Source: Ignavibacteria bacterium (GTDB lineage Bacteria; Bacteroidota; Ignavibacteria; Tepidaquicellales; OLB5). Taken from it: a DNA stretch of 64,000 nucleotides. Shown here one piece after another: positions 37,458-46,324 of this stretch (position 1 is the stretch's first letter; every line of letters begins with the position of its first letter). Position numbers and translations under genes: made by a program. The notes beneath the pieces were generated by a model. That model saw only the letters and a list, made by a program, of their open reading frames with translations, searched no databases and was not told where the DNA came from. Where the stretch lies: contig JAUQWS010000023.1 of NCBI GenBank assembly GCA_030835025.1, positions 62,001 to 126,000 of the forward strand, in the 5' to 3' direction.

Positions 37458-37832
37458 CTACCCTCTTGGCGGTGTGTGCAAAGCAACTTTATTCCCTTCG
37501 GTATCAAGGAAAATTGCAAAATCTCCAATCTCCGGGGTTATGGGAGTGCGGGGAACAATGACCTTGCCTCCGCTTTTGGGAATTCTCTGCAAAACTGCAT
37601 CAATAATTCCGTCAGCATTAAGGTAAACCATTGAGCCTTTATCACTGGGAATATACCCTTCACCGTGCACAATGGCGCCGCTTACACCCTGCTGGTCGCC
37701 GGGGAAAAATCCCATGCGGTAAGGACCCATCATCTGGTCATCCATTTTAACTTCAAAAATAGATTCATAAAACTTCTTAGCCCTGTCGAAATCAACAACA
37801 GGCAGCTCGAACCAATTTATCACGTTTCGCAT
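37458..37832 (-). CDS. VOC family protein
   Basis: NWFELPVVDFDRAKKFYESIFEVKM...PYRMGFFPGDQQGVSGAIVHGEGYIPSDKGSMVYLNADG. Confidence 0.92.
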   Translation of the reverse strand: MRNVINWFELPVVDFDRAKKFYESIFEVKMDDQMMGPYRMGFFPGDQQGVSGAIVHGEGYIPSDKGSMVYLNADGIIDAVLQRIPKSGGKVIVPRTPITPEIGDFAIFLDTEGNKVALHTPPRG

Positions 37833-37895
37833 AATTAAAGCCTTTCTTTGTTTTGATTAATTACTGAATACAAAAATAAGGGCTCCTGTGCTGCT

Positions 37896-38843
37896 TCACT
37901 TCTTAATACTTGCTAATTTCATAGCAAATGAATTATAGGAGCCGCGCATAGTTTCGGGAGACATGCCGTACTTCTGCTTGAAAAGCCAGCTGAAAGAGCT
38001 TGGGCTGCTGAACCCCACTTCGAAACAGACTTCTGTGATCGGCATACCGGTGCGCAGTATCAGGCTGAATGCCTTATCAACTCTGCGTTTGGTGATATAC
38101 TGGTAGGGAGTTTCGCCGAATACTTTTTTGAAAAGCCTTAAGAAGTGAAAGTTTGACATACACGCTGCCTTTGCCGCATCTTCTATTTTTATATTGCCCG
38201 AAAAATTATCATCAAGAAATTCCCTGGCATTATTAAGCCGGCGGAAAACTTCTACACGGGTAGAGCTTTTTACTGCCGGAATTTTTTTGATATCATCGCC
38301 GGTTTTCCTGTGCACTTCAAGGAGCTTTTTCAGGAACATGAACAGCTCTTCCTCAAGCCACTCGTCGTCATCATAGCCCACCCTTGAAGCAAGGTGAAAC
38401 TTATGCACGAACTGCAGCAGACGTGAGTTCTGGGGATACAGCATTTCGATGAAATTAACCGGCTGGTCAAGCGGCAGCGTTTCATTTTCCAGTATCATGT
38501 CTTCGCTGGTAATAAGGCTAAGAAGAGTTTCCTCTGCAAATTTGGGACGAAAGAATACAGAAATGGTTTCGGACTCTTCTTCAGTCTGGATGCGTGCCGA
38601 GTATTTCTGCCCGTTATTGAATATCAGGTATGAGTCGGGTGTAACCCTGTAGCTTTTTTGTTTTGTTGCAAAATACTCCTCACCCTTTATTGTGAACTTT
38701 ACTGTAAGCGGACCAGTGTGCAGCGGATAATATGCGCTTTTTGTTTTGTTGTGGATGATCATATTCGGCCATTTCCACTCCGGGCAGGGGGAATTGATAT
38801 CAAATCCGGATTTTGTATAATCGGGGTATCCCTGAAGTATCAT
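37896..38843 (-). CDS. AraC-family transcriptional regulator
   Basis: C-terminal double HTH: IKIEDAAKAACMSNFHFLRLFKKVFGETPYQYITKRRVDKAFSLILRTGMPITEVCFEVGFSSPSSFSWLFKQKYGMSPETMR. Confidence 0.93.
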   Translation of the reverse strand: MILQGYPDYTKSGFDINSPCPEWKWPNMIIHNKTKSAYYPLHTGPLTVKFTIKGEEYFATKQKSYRVTPDSYLIFNNGQKYSARIQTEEESETISVFFRPKFAEETLLSLITSEDMILENETLPLDQPVNFIEMLYPQNSRLLQFVHKFHLASRVGYDDDEWLEEELFMFLKKLLEVHRKTGDDIKKIPAVKSSTRVEVFRRLNNAREFLDDNFSGNIKIEDAAKAACMSNFHFLRLFKKVFGETPYQYITKRRVDKAFSLILRTGMPITEVCFEVGFSSPSSFSWLFKQKYGMSPETMRGSYNSFAMKLASIKK

Positions 38844-39234
38844 ATTTTTGTGGTTATTGAGGGCCCGCAATTTTATGGATAATTATACAGATTTACAATT
38901 GAAAAACAAGACACGCTTGCACAGGCTTAAGCGGTATTACGTGTTACAATTCCCACATGTTAAGCTCAATGAGAAATGAAATACGAATCAGATTTCTAGC
39001 CGATATACGGTAATCAGTAGTTGCGGTGTCCAGTGTTGATAAGATATTGAAAAATTGAACACTCTTCTTACACGTCATACCGTATTCACCCGGTCATAAC
39101 CTATTAGGGCTAAAAAAAAATTCGGCGCATTTCTAAAAGGCAGAAATACAAACTCTTAAAATATGATAATGATCCGCAGAAATACCCCGTAATAGTTAGA
39201 ACAAAATCTTAACCAAAAATTATATTTGTAGGAA

Positions 39235-39708
39235 ATGCTACCTCAAGTCCAGAAAAATATTTTCATCTACAAGTTTTTAAGCGGACTCTCACCGGTCGGA
39301 TTCAGCAACTACACTATATATTATGCATCGTTTTCACCAAAGGATAAGAGAAGTCATTTCGGGCTTATGGAAAATGGAGAAATGCTTGAAAAACTTGAAG
39401 GTAAGATCGTTGTAAAATCATGGAAAGAGCTTCCTTCTAAGTTCCCAACGTGCATACTTGGTGATTACTGCCTCTTGCCGGATTCTTTCAGCGGAATAAT
39501 AATGATGGATGGCACCGGCTCGCCGGACCGTCCGGAGAAGATCTTTCCCAGAGTACTTGCCTCATTTAAGAACAGGTCAACACTGCTTCTGAACCAGTTT
39601 CACGGAACTCACGGAAGGGTTTTCTGGGAAAATTCATATGAATCGATCAAGATCGACAGCTTTGAAGCTTACAGCAGGACCCTTGATCTCTTGAGGAAAA
39701 CCGGATAA
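39235..39708 (+). CDS. Hypothetical protein
   Basis: 157 aa ORF with its own downstream terminator; no recognised family. Confidence 0.6.
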   Translation: MLPQVQKNIFIYKFLSGLSPVGFSNYTIYYASFSPKDKRSHFGLMENGEMLEKLEGKIVVKSWKELPSKFPTCILGDYCLLPDSFSGIIMMDGTGSPDRPEKIFPRVLASFKNRSTLLLNQFHGTHGRVFWENSYESIKIDSFEAYSRTLDLLRKTG

Positions 39709-39756
39709 TGATTTTCGGGAGGAAAACTTCCGGATAGAAAAGAACAACCAAAAACT

Positions 39757-39788
39757 AAAAAGCGCCTGATGAAGCGGGCGCTTTTTTT
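39757..39788 (+). terminator. Rho-independent terminator
   Basis: AAAAAGCGCC-TGATGAAGCG-GGCGCTTTTTTT. Confidence 0.8.
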
Positions 39789-39806
39789 ATGGAATGTCTC
39801 GAAAAG

Positions 39807-41102
39807 CTAGATTGACTTCCTGAGCTTAAGTATGACTTTGGTCCCGCTGCCGGGAGAACTTTCTATCAGTATTTCGCCTTTGTGGGCATCAATGATTTTT
39901 TTGCATATGGAGAGTCCAAGCCCGAAGCCGCCTGTTCTGCGGGAGCGCGATCTGTCAGCGCGGTAGAAAGGTTCAAAAATATTTTTTATGTCCTCAGCGG
40001 GTATTCCAACTCCGCTATCCTTAAATTCTACATTCGCCGTGTTTCCGTTATCAACTGCCGTAATAACGACTTCACCTTCGGAATATTTGAGAGCGTTATC
40101 GATTAGATTTCGGAACACCACCTGCATTTTATCCATATCAGCGTGGATTAATAATTCAGCATCAGGCTTATTGTATTTGATACGAGCCGGCATGTCATAT
40201 TCCTCGATGGTTTCCTGTATGAGCTCGCCAAGATCTGCCTTTTCGGGCTTTATATTATTGAAATCCGAATCAGCCCTGTAGTTTTCCAGTAGCCCTGTAA
40301 CCATTCTTTCCATTTCAAGGACATCTTCTTCGATCTTTTCTTTGGATGAGCCAACCTCAAGCCCGAGCTTTATCCTTGTGAGCGGAGAGCGCAGCTCATG
40401 CGAAACATCGATCAGAAGCTGTTCTTTTGATTTGACTGAGCTGCTGATCTTTGAAGTCATGTCGTTAATGGATCCTGCAAGTTCGCCAAGCTCATCACTG
40501 GTCCTTACCGGAACTTTCACGTTATAATTTCCGTCTCCAATTTGGGAAACAGCCAGTGAAAGGTCTTTAAGCGGCCTGAAAATTTTGCGAAGCAGAAAAT
40601 ATAAAAGTACTATTACAATTGAAATGAATGCGATAAGCAGAAAGATAGCTCTTTCCGGCTTGAATATTCCGCCCGGCTCGAACGGCTTGATGATAAACAC
40701 ACCCTGCGGATAGCGCATAATGGAATACGGCTTCCCCCGGTATTGCGCAATGAAAGATTCATCCTTTTGGAAACGCTCGTTAGTAGCCGGGTCTGAAAGC
40801 AATTCACCGAGGTGCGGCACTTCTTCGGAAGTTGTCCAGTTCATCCTGTATGATTCAAATCTCATATCAATATCAATATCATCACATATCTGCTTTGCTT
40901 TAAGTGTATCAGGCGGCAGGCCGATATCATACACGATGCTTTTTTCCATCTTCCTCATAAAATCCCTCAGGTATTTGCGCGGTTTGTCATCAGTGGTAAG
41001 CCTGAAAACAATGATGACGCATATGTTTAAAAGCATGCCGAACACAAGAACGGTAAGTACGAGTTTGAGGAAAATATTAAGTTTGGGGAGCCTTAGTTTC
41101 AA
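39807..41102 (-). CDS. Sensor histidine kinase (HAMP-HisKA-HATPase)
   Basis: LLIDVSHELRSPLTRIKLGLEVGS, FRNLIDNALKYSEGEV, VEFKDSGVGIPAEDIKNIFEPFYRADRSRSRRTGGFGLGLSICKKI. Confidence 0.96.
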   Translation of the reverse strand: MKLRLPKLNIFLKLVLTVLVFGMLLNICVIIVFRLTTDDKPRKYLRDFMRKMEKSIVYDIGLPPDTLKAKQICDDIDIDMRFESYRMNWTTSEEVPHLGELLSDPATNERFQKDESFIAQYRGKPYSIMRYPQGVFIIKPFEPGGIFKPERAIFLLIAFISIVIVLLYFLLRKIFRPLKDLSLAVSQIGDGNYNVKVPVRTSDELGELAGSINDMTSKISSSVKSKEQLLIDVSHELRSPLTRIKLGLEVGSSKEKIEEDVLEMERMVTGLLENYRADSDFNNIKPEKADLGELIQETIEEYDMPARIKYNKPDAELLIHADMDKMQVVFRNLIDNALKYSEGEVVITAVDNGNTANVEFKDSGVGIPAEDIKNIFEPFYRADRSRSRRTGGFGLGLSICKKIIDAHKGEILIESSPGSGTKVILKLRKSI

Positions 41103-41797
41103 TCTTTATCACCTTCAATATAAAACATATATCCAATGCTGTGAACAGTCTTTATCACCTGGTCTTTTTTATTGCCAAGGGATTTAAATTTATTCCTCAG
41201 GCGCGAGACCATTACATCAACAGAGCGGTCGAAGCTCATCCATGATATTCCGCGTGTATTCTGCATTATTTCATCGCGTGAAAGAACTTTGCCGTTGTGC
41301 TTGACAAAAAGCAGCAAAAGCTCATACTCGGTTGAAGTAAGCTCCATATCTTTATTATTGAATGTTGCTGATCTTTTATTGGGGTCAACAACCAGTGACT
41401 TGAGCTTAATTGCTTCGTTCTTTTTCAGCTTCATTTCGCTTCTTCTAAGCACTGACTGGACCCTTGCAAGAAGCTCCCTCGGCTCAAACGGCTTAGGCAG
41501 GTAATCATCGGCGCCAAGCTCCAGCCCGACAACTTTATCAGTCACCTCTCCCCTTGCTGTCAGCATTACAACCGGAGTCTCATAATCCTTGCGGATGAGC
41601 TTCACAGTTTCAAACCCGTCCATTTCGGGAAGCATTACATCAAGTATTATGAGGTCGTAATGATTTGTCTTTAGTTTAACCAGCCCGTCGTTTGGGTTTT
41701 CAACTGCAGTAGTTTTGAAGTTATTCTTACCGAGATATTCTTCAAGCAGGCTGTTTAACTTACTATCGTCATCTATTATTAGTATTGATTTAGACAT
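41099..41797 (-). CDS. OmpR/PhoB-family response regulator
   Basis: KSILIIDDDSKLNSLLEEYL, YDLIILDVMLPEMDGFETVKLIR, VMLTARGE, GADDYLPKPFEPRELLARVQSVLRR, winged-helix C-domain. Confidence 0.96.
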   Translation of the reverse strand: MSKSILIIDDDSKLNSLLEEYLGKNNFKTTAVENPNDGLVKLKTNHYDLIILDVMLPEMDGFETVKLIRKDYETPVVMLTARGEVTDKVVGLELGADDYLPKPFEPRELLARVQSVLRRSEMKLKKNEAIKLKSLVVDPNKRSATFNNKDMELTSTEYELLLLFVKHNGKVLSRDEIMQNTRGISWMSFDRSVDVMVSRLRNKFKSLGNKKDQVIKTVHSIGYMFYIEGDKD

Positions 41798-41904
41798 CTA
41801 TCCCTTGCATTTCAGTTATATAAGCAGGGGGCACTTAGACCCCCGCTTAAGTTAAGAATCAAAATTAATGAACTTTATTATGACATTATATTCATTTGTG
41901 AAGC

Positions 41905-42486
41905 TTAGTCACGCATTCCGGGGCCGTCGCGTTTACCATCTCTCATTCCGTCTTTGAACTTGCCGCGCTTTTCGCGTTTTTCTTTCATCAGGTCGGCTGC
42001 CTTATTACGCTGATCGGGTGTAAGAATACTGTGGAACTTAGCCATCTCATCAATCATAAATGTTCTCATTTCTTCGCGGTTTGCCTCACGCTGTTTGGCA
42101 AAATCCTGTGCCTTCTGTTTATCGAAAGTATCGCCCCTGAACATATTTTCCATTTCCAATGCCATGTCCTGTCTCTTCTGACGGTTAGCATCTCTTTTTG
42201 CCTTAATTTCGTCTTTGATCTTATTCACTTCCGCAGTCTGCTGCTCGGTGAGGTTCAGTTCCTTGATTATTCTTTCGGACATGAATCCCATCGGGCCGTG
42301 ACCGCGAAATTTATCAAAGCCTGCTTTTGCAAATCCAAGGCTCGCAATTCCGCCTACAAGCAGCACAACAATTAACGCTGCAATTACTGCTTTCTTCCTG
42401 CTCTTCTTTGGATCTTTTCCTTCGCCTGAAGCATTTACCGGGTTCAATTTCTCATCTGTGAAACCCGATCCTTTTATTTCACTCAT
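41905..42486 (-). CDS. Spy/CpxP-like (LTxxQ) envelope stress protein with N-terminal TM segment
   Basis: RIIKELNLTEQQTAEVNKIKDEIKAKRDANRQKRQDM...FHSILTPDQRNKAADLMKEKREKRGKF. Confidence 0.82.
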   Translation of the reverse strand: MSEIKGSGFTDEKLNPVNASGEGKDPKKSRKKAVIAALIVVLLVGGIASLGFAKAGFDKFRGHGPMGFMSERIIKELNLTEQQTAEVNKIKDEIKAKRDANRQKRQDMALEMENMFRGDTFDKQKAQDFAKQREANREEMRTFMIDEMAKFHSILTPDQRNKAADLMKEKREKRGKFKDGMRDGKRDGPGMRD

Positions 42487-42703
42487 TTGTAACTCCTTTT
42501 AGATGAACAATTCTTCATCTTTAGATTATTAACTTATTCAAACAACACAAAATTAGCCCTTAAGCTTACAAATATTATCATTTTAATGTAATGATACTGT
42601 AAATAAATGTTACTGTCAGAATATTCCTAAACCAGTGAAAATGCTCAACAAGTTTGGAAATAATACGTTAAATTTAAGTGCACTAAAACAGAGGGCAAAG
42701 GGT

Positions 42704-43705
42704 ATGAAAAAGCTTATAGGAATTACACTTTTACTGTTAACTGCGGTTTACACAATAGAATCTCAGGATACATTTTCAATCACAGCGGTTGACCCGGTCA
42801 CGGGACTTGTGGGAAGCGCAGGTGCTTCCTGCATTGCAGGCTCGATAATACTCAGCGATGTTCATCCGAACCGAGGAGTGATACATACGCAGGCTCAGTA
42901 CAACTCAACAAACCAGTTGATTGCGCGCAACCTTATGAATCTCGGTTACTCGCCGCAGCAGATAATTGATTCAGTAGTTGCCAGGGATAGCAATCCGACA
43001 ATAAGGCAATACGGAATAACGGATTTTGTCGGTTCGACTATCCGTACCGCCGGCTATACCGGAGTGAATTGTACGAATTACAAAAACCATAATCTTGGAG
43101 TATCCTTTACGGTACAAGGGAACATTCTGCTGGGTCAGCAGATACTTGACAGTATGTACAGCAGGTACATCAATACAAACGGTACTATGGCAGAAAAACT
43201 AATGGCATCGCTGCAGGGCGCCAAGGTAATTGGTGCCGATACAAGGTGCGCACCACTGAATAAATCATCAATATCGGCTTTCATAAGGGTAGCTCAGCCA
43301 AATGATCCGCAATCGGGTCCGTACTGGCTTGACCTTAATGTACAAACCACAACAGGCTCAAACGACCCCATTGATGCTTTACAGATATTATTTAACCAAT
43401 GGCAAACAACGGGAATTTCAAATAATCAGAATATTTATCCGGAATCATATACGTTGTATCAGAACTATCCTAATCCTTTCAATCCCTCGACAAAAATAAC
43501 ATTTGATATTGCGAAGCTTTCACATGTTATACTTGCTGTTTATGACCTCAGCGGCCAGCAGGTTTCTGTTCTTGCTGATAATATGTTCCACCGCGGACAG
43601 TACAGCATTGATTTTGATGCTTCGGGACTTGCGAGCGGCACATATTTTTATAAAATAGTAAGCGATGAGTACGTTGATACAAAGAAGATGGTAATACTGA
43701 AATAA
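42704..43705 (+). CDS. Secreted DUF1028 (Ntn-hydrolase-like) protein with T9SS sorting domain
   Basis: TFSITAVDPVTGLVGSAGASCIAGSIILSDVHPNRGVIHTQAQYN, MNLGYSPQQIIDSVVARDSNPTIRQYGI; C-terminal LYQNYPNPFNPSTKITFDI. Confidence 0.88.
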   Translation: MKKLIGITLLLLTAVYTIESQDTFSITAVDPVTGLVGSAGASCIAGSIILSDVHPNRGVIHTQAQYNSTNQLIARNLMNLGYSPQQIIDSVVARDSNPTIRQYGITDFVGSTIRTAGYTGVNCTNYKNHNLGVSFTVQGNILLGQQILDSMYSRYINTNGTMAEKLMASLQGAKVIGADTRCAPLNKSSISAFIRVAQPNDPQSGPYWLDLNVQTTTGSNDPIDALQILFNQWQTTGISNNQNIYPESYTLYQNYPNPFNPSTKITFDIAKLSHVILAVYDLSGQQVSVLADNMFHRGQYSIDFDASGLASGTYFYKIVSDEYVDTKKMVILK

Positions 43706-43712
43706 GATTCTC

Positions 43713-43744
43713 AAATCCCCCGTTTAAATCGTTTACGGGGGATT
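43713..43744 (+). terminator. Rho-independent terminator
   Basis: AAATCCCCCGT-TTAAATCGTTT-ACGGGGGATTTTATT. Confidence 0.7.
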
Positions 43745-43809
43745 TTATTCACTCCGTTCACCTCTATTTTGCCTTTAAAGAATCATCAAATTCAGCTATT
43801 TTTGTACTT

Positions 43810-44274
43810 ATGCCGCAAATAGTAACCAATTATATTGAGCTTCATATTTGCCGAAAAACTGCTGACGCTTGCCGTTTCCTTTTGCTGAAACGCTCAGAAA
43901 ATTCCAAGATCTACCCGGGTATCTGGCAGATGATAACAGGCACGATAGAATCACACGAAAATACAAAACAAACCCTTTTGCGCGAATTAAGCGAAGAAAC
44001 TGGATTGACACCCGAGAGCGTTTACAGCATTCCAAGGATAAATACTTTCTACCTTGCCGTATCGGATAAGATATGCATGTCACCGGTTTTTCTGGCGTTT
44101 GTTGAAAGTGAAAAGGTCAAGATCTCGGAAGAGCACACTGAACATAAATGGGCATCGTATGAGGAAGCAAGGGAACTTATCCACTGGCCAAACCAGGTCG
44201 AAAGTCTGGAAGTGATAATGAAGTATTTAAGCGATAGCGAGATGTTCAGTAAATTGGTTGAAATTGAAATATGA
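43810..44274 (+). CDS. NUDIX hydrolase
   Basis: MITGTIESHENTKQTLLRELSEETGL: Nudix box. Confidence 0.93.
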   Translation: MPQIVTNYIELHICRKTADACRFLLLKRSENSKIYPGIWQMITGTIESHENTKQTLLRELSEETGLTPESVYSIPRINTFYLAVSDKICMSPVFLAFVESEKVKISEEHTEHKWASYEEARELIHWPNQVESLEVIMKYLSDSEMFSKLVEIEI

Positions 44275-44293
44275 AATGTGACCGTAAATATAA

Positions 44294-45373
44294 TTGAACA
44301 CACATGAAAAATATATGATGCGGTGCATTGAACTTGCCTCGCTTGGTGCAGGCAAAGTTTCGCCGAATCCACTGGTAGGATGCGTGATATTAAAAAAAGG
44401 CAAAGTCATTTCAGAAGGTTATCATAAAAAGTACGGCGCGTACCATGCTGAAAGAGATGCAATAACAAAGGCTAAGAGAAAAGGGATCGATCTGAAAGGT
44501 TCAACACTCTATGTTAACCTTGAACCATGTTCGCATTTCGGAAAGACTCCCCCTTGTGATGAGCTCATCATTGAAAGCGGAATAAAGGATGTAATAATCG
44601 GAATGAAGGACCCTTTTCATCTGGTTTCAGGCAAAGGCATAAAGACTCTAAAAAAAGCAGGTATAAAAGTCAAAGCCGGTATTCTGGAAAAGGAGTGCCG
44701 ACGGCTCAACAGGTTTTTCTGCAAACATGCAGTAACCGGAATGCCGTATGTAACTATCAAAACTGCCCAGACTCTTGACGGTAAAATAGCAAACCTTAAG
44801 TATGATTCAAAATGGATAAGCTCAATTGAATCAAGGAAAATTGTACACGCAATGCGTTCAAGATATGATGCAGTTCTTGTTGGCAGCAACACAGTTAAAC
44901 ACGATGACCCTGAACTTACGGTCAGACTGACCAAAGGCAGGGATCCGTACCGTATCGTACTGGACAAGATGCTTGAAGGAACAATTAAGCGCAAAACATA
45001 CACTGACAGGAATAAAAAGAGAACTATCCTCATAACATCAAAGCTTGCGGATAAGAAAAAATCCGAAACCCTTAGGAGGCGCGGTATAACAGTCTTAACA
45101 TGCGGTACAAAAGGCGGTAAAATAAATATCAAAGAAGCCTTGATGAAGCTCTCTGCTTTAGGTATTTCAAGCATAATTGTAGAAGGCGGAGCACAAACTT
45201 ACATTGAGTTCATAAAAAAACGGCTTGTTGATGAATTTGTAATTTTTATAGCTGCAACAGTTATGGGCAAAGGGATCGATGCCTTTGGAGAGCCAATGGA
45301 TTTCAAAGAATTTAAAGTAAGAAACTACTTCCTATCAGGAAATGACATTGTAGTTAATTACAGGAAGAATTGA
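44294..45373 (+). CDS. ribD: Bifunctional diaminohydroxyphosphoribosylaminopyrimidine deaminase / reductase
   Basis: MRCIELASLGAGKVSPNPLVGCVILKKGKVISEGYHKKYGAYHAERDAI, LYVNLEPCSHFGKTPPCDELII, TAQTLDGKIAN, IIVEGGAQTYIEFIK. Confidence 0.95.
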   Translation: MNTHEKYMMRCIELASLGAGKVSPNPLVGCVILKKGKVISEGYHKKYGAYHAERDAITKAKRKGIDLKGSTLYVNLEPCSHFGKTPPCDELIIESGIKDVIIGMKDPFHLVSGKGIKTLKKAGIKVKAGILEKECRRLNRFFCKHAVTGMPYVTIKTAQTLDGKIANLKYDSKWISSIESRKIVHAMRSRYDAVLVGSNTVKHDDPELTVRLTKGRDPYRIVLDKMLEGTIKRKTYTDRNKKRTILITSKLADKKKSETLRRRGITVLTCGTKGGKINIKEALMKLSALGISSIIVEGGAQTYIEFIKKRLVDEFVIFIAATVMGKGIDAFGEPMDFKEFKVRNYFLSGNDIVVNYRKN

Positions 45374-45439
45374 TCTGATGAAAAGTTTCAAATACCGCGC
45401 AATAGTGCACGGTAACAATCTAAAAATAAAATCACTTAT

Positions 45440-46093
45440 ATGTTCAGCGGAATAGTTGAAGAAAAAGGGATCGTGACCCTGAAGAAGAAGATTAACGAAG
45501 GATATACGTTCAGGGTAAGATCAAAAAAAGTAGCAAAAACACTCGGCAAATCCGATAGCGTCTGCATCAACGGTGTTTGCCACACGGTAACAACAAAAAA
45601 CAAGAGCGAAATAGAATTCATTTCGATGCATGAAACTTTGAAGAAAACAAACATCGGTGAACTTAATGTTGGAGATGAAGTAAACCTTGAACCTTCTCTT
45701 ACTATGAACAAAGCCATCGGCGGGCATTTTGTTTTCGGACATATTGACAATACGGGCCTTGTAACGAAAGTAAAGCAGATAAAGGCGCGTGAGGATGAGG
45801 ATTCTGATAATTGGGAATATTGGATACGAATTGAAAGGAAGCACGCCAAATTTGTAATATATGTCGGTTCAATAGCAGTAAACGGAGTAAGCCTGACGGT
45901 TGCCGAAGTAACTAAACCTAAAGGAAAGTATTTTGATATTAAAGTTGCCATCATTCCCTACACTTATAACGAGACCACTTTTGGCACAATGAAAGTTGGT
46001 GACAGGGTAAATCTTGAATTTGACTTCCTTGGCAAGTACGTACTGAACCTGCTTGCTTCAAATCCCGGACTTAAGAAAGTAATCAAATCTTAA
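45440..46093 (+). CDS. ribE: Riboflavin synthase subunit alpha
   Basis: MFSGIVEEKG, VCINGVCHTV, LTMNKAIGGHFVFGHIDNTG, GSIAVNGVSLTVAEV, GDRVNLEFDFLGKYVLNLL. Confidence 0.94.
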   Translation: MFSGIVEEKGIVTLKKKINEGYTFRVRSKKVAKTLGKSDSVCINGVCHTVTTKNKSEIEFISMHETLKKTNIGELNVGDEVNLEPSLTMNKAIGGHFVFGHIDNTGLVTKVKQIKAREDEDSDNWEYWIRIERKHAKFVIYVGSIAVNGVSLTVAEVTKPKGKYFDIKVAIIPYTYNETTFGTMKVGDRVNLEFDFLGKYVLNLLASNPGLKKVIKS

Positions 46094-46102
46094 CCGATAT
46101 CT

Positions 46103-46136
46103 AACCGGCAGTTTGAACTGCCGGTTCATTTTTGCA
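46103..46136 (+). terminator. Rho-independent terminator
   Basis: AACCGGCAGTT-TG-AACTGCCGGTTCATTTTTGC. Confidence 0.75.
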
Positions 46137-46324
46137 TTATTGCTGCGCCTCATGCAGTTTTGGGCGCCTGCTTCACTTATGCAATATCAAACTAATAAAT
46201 AGAGAATTGCTTTTTTTGGGGTTATTTCATATTTTACAACTGCAAATTTTGGGTTGTTTGCACATCCGTTTTGGGCGGATTCCACTTCGGTTCATCTGAA
46301 AAATAAGAGTCTTAAAACTATTGA

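Noticed and set aside
41821-41848. AAGCAGGGGGCACTTAGACCCCCGCTT hairpin as a terminator
   Set aside because: Lies between the Spy-like and response-regulator genes on the same strand but lacks a clear T-tract in the minus direction; could equally be a regulatory hairpin.
44275-44293. FMN riboswitch upstream of ribD
   Set aside because: Only 19 nt separate the NUDIX gene and ribD; no room for an RFN element, and none recognised upstream of the NUDIX gene.
44617-45174. 185-aa ORF antisense to ribD
   Set aside because: Long shadow ORF only; ribD motifs are unambiguous on the plus strand.
45436-45954. 172-aa ORF antisense to riboflavin synthase
   Set aside because: Shadow ORF over a conserved gene.
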